Assembly: GCA_021161545.1 (NCBI GenBank)
Contig: JAGHAJ010000053.1
Coordinates: 1-8,043 of the forward strand
Direction: 5' to 3'
DNA: 8,043 nt
Source of the DNA: Synergistota bacterium
Lineage (GTDB): Bacteria > Synergistota > JAGHAJ01
Position 1 is the stretch's first letter; each line of letters starts with the position of its first letter. Positions 5,320-8,043 of the stretch are shown piece after piece. A model generated the notes under the pieces. The model was not told where the DNA came from, did not search any database, and was given only the letters and a program-made list of their open reading frames with translations. The translations under genes and the position numbers were made by a program.

Positions 5320-8043
5320 CTACATTGCTGCCATCCAGCTTACAGAAAGAAGTTTTGAAGATGTGATTCTGCCACAAATAGCAAGAAACTTCTCAGTGGT
5401 TCAAAGGATCACAGGATTAAGCAGCAAAACTGTTGGGCTTTTTCTTACCCTCCGGCGAAGAGGGGCTGAAGAATTTGCACGCAGGTGGGCAGAAGAGGTA
5501 GCTAACACCCTTCGTTTTTATCAAAGATTCATTCTTGGAGGAAAAGCTAAGAAGAACAATGTTATACAAATGGCCAAAAGGGTTTTATCCTCTTATAATC
5601 TTGGTAGATTCTCATATCTATTCTTGGTTGATTCAACGGGAAGGATCATTTATCATCCTGACAACGCGAAGGTTGGTAGAAAACTCTCAGCAGTCTATCC
5701 ACTTCTTGCATCTACTGCTGCCAAATCCATAAAAGGGACAGTTTACCATTTCTTTCATAAGCCAGATTTAACCGTGGGATGGTGTAAATTTAAAGATTGG
5801 GGATGGACAATTTTCACAGTAGTAGATGATTACAGGCTTAATACCATAAGTTTAGCAAATTTTGTAGAAATAGAGAAAGAATCTCTGAAGAAGAGGATAC
5901 TTGCTCTAAGGATATCAGATGGATATATTTCAATATACAGTAACGAAGGAAGATTGATAGCCTACCCTTATAAATCTGTGAGAGAAGACGATATACCTAC
6001 TTCGCCTTTCATCAGAAAAGTCCTCTCTACCGGCTCAGGATACTTTATTTATTCAATTAATGGGGAAAAGCGACTCAAGGTATTTACAGAGATTGCTCCT
6101 TACGGATGGTATGTTGTTCTTACAGTTTACGTGAATAAGCTAAACAGGGCGTTCGAAGATAGTATCTCCAAATACATGCTTCCTTCTGCAGTAGCACTTA
6201 TGTTGCTGTTACTGTTGTTTACCTACAAATTCATTGACAAAGGAGTTGTAATGCCTATTCTTGCTGTCGTTGAAGGACTTAAAAAGTTTTCCAATGGAGC
6301 ACTTGACTACAGGTTACATATCCCCGTAGAGGATGAAATGAAAGAACTCGTTGAAGGATTCAACTCAATGGCTGAGAAGATAGACAACCATAGAAAGAGG
6401 ATGCTTCGCGACAGGGAAAGAGCTGAGCTTCTACTTAAAGCAATGTATGAGATAAAGGATTATACATCCAAAGAGAAAGTGGCAGAAAGAATATCCAAAG
6501 CCCTTGTAGGAGCAAAAAAATATACCCATGTTGCTATACTGGCTGTGAGAGGAAGGCGAATAGTACCTCTGTATGCAACTATCCTCTTCCGCAGAGTAAG
6601 TTCTATCGGTGTTGATGAGGGTGTTGTGGGTTGGTCAGTAAGAAATAAACGTGCACGTATCGTGCCAGACGTGAAGAATGACCCGTACTATTTGGAAATA
6701 TCCCCCTATGTTAAGAGTGAAATAGCCGTCCCAATTATGGGTAAACATGAAGTCATTGGGGTAATAGATATAGAGTCTGAGAGGCTCTCTGCATTTGATA
6801 AATCTGATGAGCACTTCCTTAAGATGCTCGCTGAGTTTCTGTATTCTGTATTCAAGAAATTGGAATTACTGGACAATTGGCGTTCACGTGTATTGGAACT
6901 TGAAGGGCTTTTTAGCATACTCAAGAGTGTTGCAGGGAAAAAATCACTTAGGGAGGTATCCAAGGAGATCGTAGATAGGCTGTTCAATATAGGAAATTAC
7001 CATAATGTATCTCTTTTGTTAGTAGATGAAGGAAAACTAAATATGGCATATTGGCGTGGAATTGAAAATGCAGATACAGAGTTCAATCACATCGAAATCC
7101 TTGGGAAGGGTATTGTAGCAAGAGCCGCGAGAACGGGTGAATTACAAAATATTCCAGATGTTTTGAGTGACCCAGACTACATTCAAGTGTTTAAAGATGT
7201 CAGAAGTGAACTCGCAGTTCCCATAAAGGCAGACAAAAATGTAGTAGTTGGGGTGATAAATGTGGAGTCATCTGTTGTTAACGCATTCAAGCAGCAGGAT
7301 GAAAGACTTATATCCTCACTCGCAGATATCATTGTAAGTGTCGTACATACATTGAAAGAATATGAACGTGCAGAGAAAATGTACAGGGACCTCAGTGAAT
7401 CTTACCGAACTTTACAAAACTTGACCATACAACTTGAAGAAAAAGAGGAAAAACTCAAGCAGGTAAATGCTCGTCTTGAAGACTATCTTCAGAAGCTCGC
7501 CTCTGTAAATGCTGAACTGAGGGAAAAGACTGAAGAACTTGAGGAAGCATATATTCAAACTATTAGAGCACTTGTAAAAGTGATAGAAAGGAAGGATCCA
7601 TACACGAGAGGACACTCTGAGCGGGTAGCAGAGTATGCTCTCAAAATAGGAAAGGTCTTAGGGCTAAATGAAGAGGAACAAAAATTCTTGCTGTATGCAG
7701 GACTTCTTCACGATATTGGGAAAATTGGTGTCAGAGAGGAGGTGTTAAATAAATCTGGTAGATTGACAGAGGAAGAATACGAAGAGGTGAAAAAGCACCC
7801 CGTATATGGTGCTGAAATTCTCGGCGAAGTACGGTTTCTACGGAGGATTTCCTCCACCGTCATGCACCACCATGAGAGGTGGGATGGTAAGGGTTATCCT
7901 GATGGACTAAAAGAAACAGAAATACCCCTGTCCGCAAGGATAATAGCAGTAGCAGATGCTTATGATGCAATGACTTCAAGCCGCTCTTACAGAGGAGCTC
8001 TTACCGTAGAAGATGCAATAGCAGAACTAAGAAAGGGAAAAGG
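5261..8043 (+). CDS. Cache-HAMP-GAF-GAF-HD-GYP c-di-GMP phosphodiesterase (partial)
   Basis: 927 codons are visible and the 3' end lies beyond the window. Domain order: basic N-terminus and membrane span (about 6-25); periplasmic double Cache-like sensor (about 26-300, with FLVDSTGRIIYHPD and a later ISIYSNEGRLIAYP); second span (307-324, rich in Leu); HAMP (about 325-385); GAF1 (about 390-535); GAF2 (about 550-697); coiled coil (about 698-770); HD-GYP from about 770. Catalytic residues visible are H785, H817-D818 with K821 (LLHDIGKIG), H846 (HPVYGAEIL), HHExxDGxGYP at 870-880 and D899 (ADAYDAMTS). Known HD-GYP enzymes hydrolyse c-di-GMP with a two- or three-metal centre; all usual motifs are intact, so activity is likely. 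The signal would be a small extracytoplasmic ligand, further tuned by the GAF domains. The start is uncertain: GTG 5261 (taken here) or GTG 5249; a TAA at 5246-5248 blocks anything earlier, and neither has a strong ribosome binding site. The gene overlaps the upstream gene by about 59 bp. Confidence 0.93.
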   Translation, partial: MKKKILLTIATIIGIGTVISYIAAIQLTERSFEDVILPQIARNFSVVQRITGLSSKTVGLFLTLRRRGAEEFARRWAEEVANTLRFYQRFILGGKAKKNNVIQMAKRVLSSYNLGRFSYLFLVDSTGRIIYHPDNAKVGRKLSAVYPLLASTAAKSIKGTVYHFFHKPDLTVGWCKFKDWGWTIFTVVDDYRLNTISLANFVEIEKESLKKRILALRISDGYISIYSNEGRLIAYPYKSVREDDIPTSPFIRKVLSTGSGYFIYSINGEKRLKVFTEIAPYGWYVVLTVYVNKLNRAFEDSISKYMLPSAVALMLLLLLFTYKFIDKGVVMPILAVVEGLKKFSNGALDYRLHIPVEDEMKELVEGFNSMAEKIDNHRKRMLRDRERAELLLKAMYEIKDYTSKEKVAERISKALVGAKKYTHVAILAVRGRRIVPLYATILFRRVSSIGVDEGVVGWSVRNKRARIVPDVKNDPYYLEISPYVKSEIAVPIMGKHEVIGVIDIESERLSAFDKSDEHFLKMLAEFLYSVFKKLELLDNWRSRVLELEGLFSILKSVAGKKSLREVSKEIVDRLFNIGNYHNVSLLLVDEGKLNMAYWRGIENADTEFNHIEILGKGIVARAARTGELQNIPDVLSDPDYIQVFKDVRSELAVPIKADKNVVVGVINVESSVVNAFKQQDERLISSLADIIVSVVHTLKEYERAEKMYRDLSESYRTLQNLTIQLEEKEEKLKQVNARLEDYLQKLASVNAELREKTEELEEAYIQTIRALVKVIERKDPYTRGHSERVAEYALKIGKVLGLNEEEQKFLLYAGLLHDIGKIGVREEVLNKSGRLTEEEYEEVKKHPVYGAEILGEVRFLRRISSTVMHHHERWDGKGYPDGLKETEIPLSARIIAVADAYDAMTSSRSYRGALTVEDAIAELRKGK

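Noticed and set aside
5535-5732. 65-residue + strand frame
   Set aside because: Overlaps the Cache-like sensor region of the HD-GYP gene in another frame; the main frame reads FLVDSTGRIIYHPD, a typical Cache pattern.
6706-7615. Two minus-strand frames (93 and 67 residues)
   Set aside because: Antisense to the GAF and coiled-coil parts of the HD-GYP gene; Ser-, Leu- and Phe-rich shadow products.
1-8043. tRNA or rRNA genes
   Set aside because: No cloverleaf with a GTTCRA arm or rRNA-like conserved block was noticed on either strand.

Overview
The window looks like bacterial DNA of moderate-to-low GC. The grounds are a c-di-GMP type HD-GYP signalling protein, strong Shine-Dalgarno sequences (GAGGAGG, AAGGAGGT) and a recognisable sigma70-type promoter. 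The HAS-barrel/HerA ATPase and the Lys/Glu-rich proteins would suit a thermophile, but that is inference and the taxon cannot be fixed from the sequence.

Layout. (1) The left part, 1-3134, is a minus-strand two-gene operon. The upstream gene (2259-3134) encodes a protein made almost entirely of nine 29-residue repeats rich in Trp, Asp, Phe and Tyr. The downstream gene (1-2192, cut by the window edge) encodes a HerA-type DNA-translocase ATPase with a phospholipase-D-type nuclease domain fused at its N-terminus. (2) 3135-3719 is a gene-poor stretch. It holds a perfect 12-bp palindrome in front of the operon, one doubtful minus-strand ORF (3225-3668), and small inverted repeats with possible divergent promoters. 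(3) 3720-4490 (+) encodes a protein whose first half is the DNA-binding part of an IS630-like transposase but whose DDE catalytic half is missing and replaced by unrecognised sequence. A weak terminator-like hairpin follows. (4) 4582-8043 (+) is a promoter, then an unrecognised 227-residue protein, then a membrane-anchored multi-sensor HD-GYP phosphodiesterase (Cache-HAMP-GAF-GAF-coiled coil-HD-GYP). Its start lies inside the preceding gene, and the window ends within its catalytic domain.

How the parts may work together. The nuclease-ATPase fusion with a repeat-protein partner has the look of a DNA-processing or anti-phage module: the repeat protein may act as sensor or scaffold and PLD-HerA as effector. 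This is inference and is the most interesting part of the window. The right-hand pair looks like a separate signalling unit in which the 227-residue protein is co-expressed with, and probably functionally tied to, the c-di-GMP phosphodiesterase. The transposase-like gene between the two units suggests the accessory module sits at a site of past insertion.
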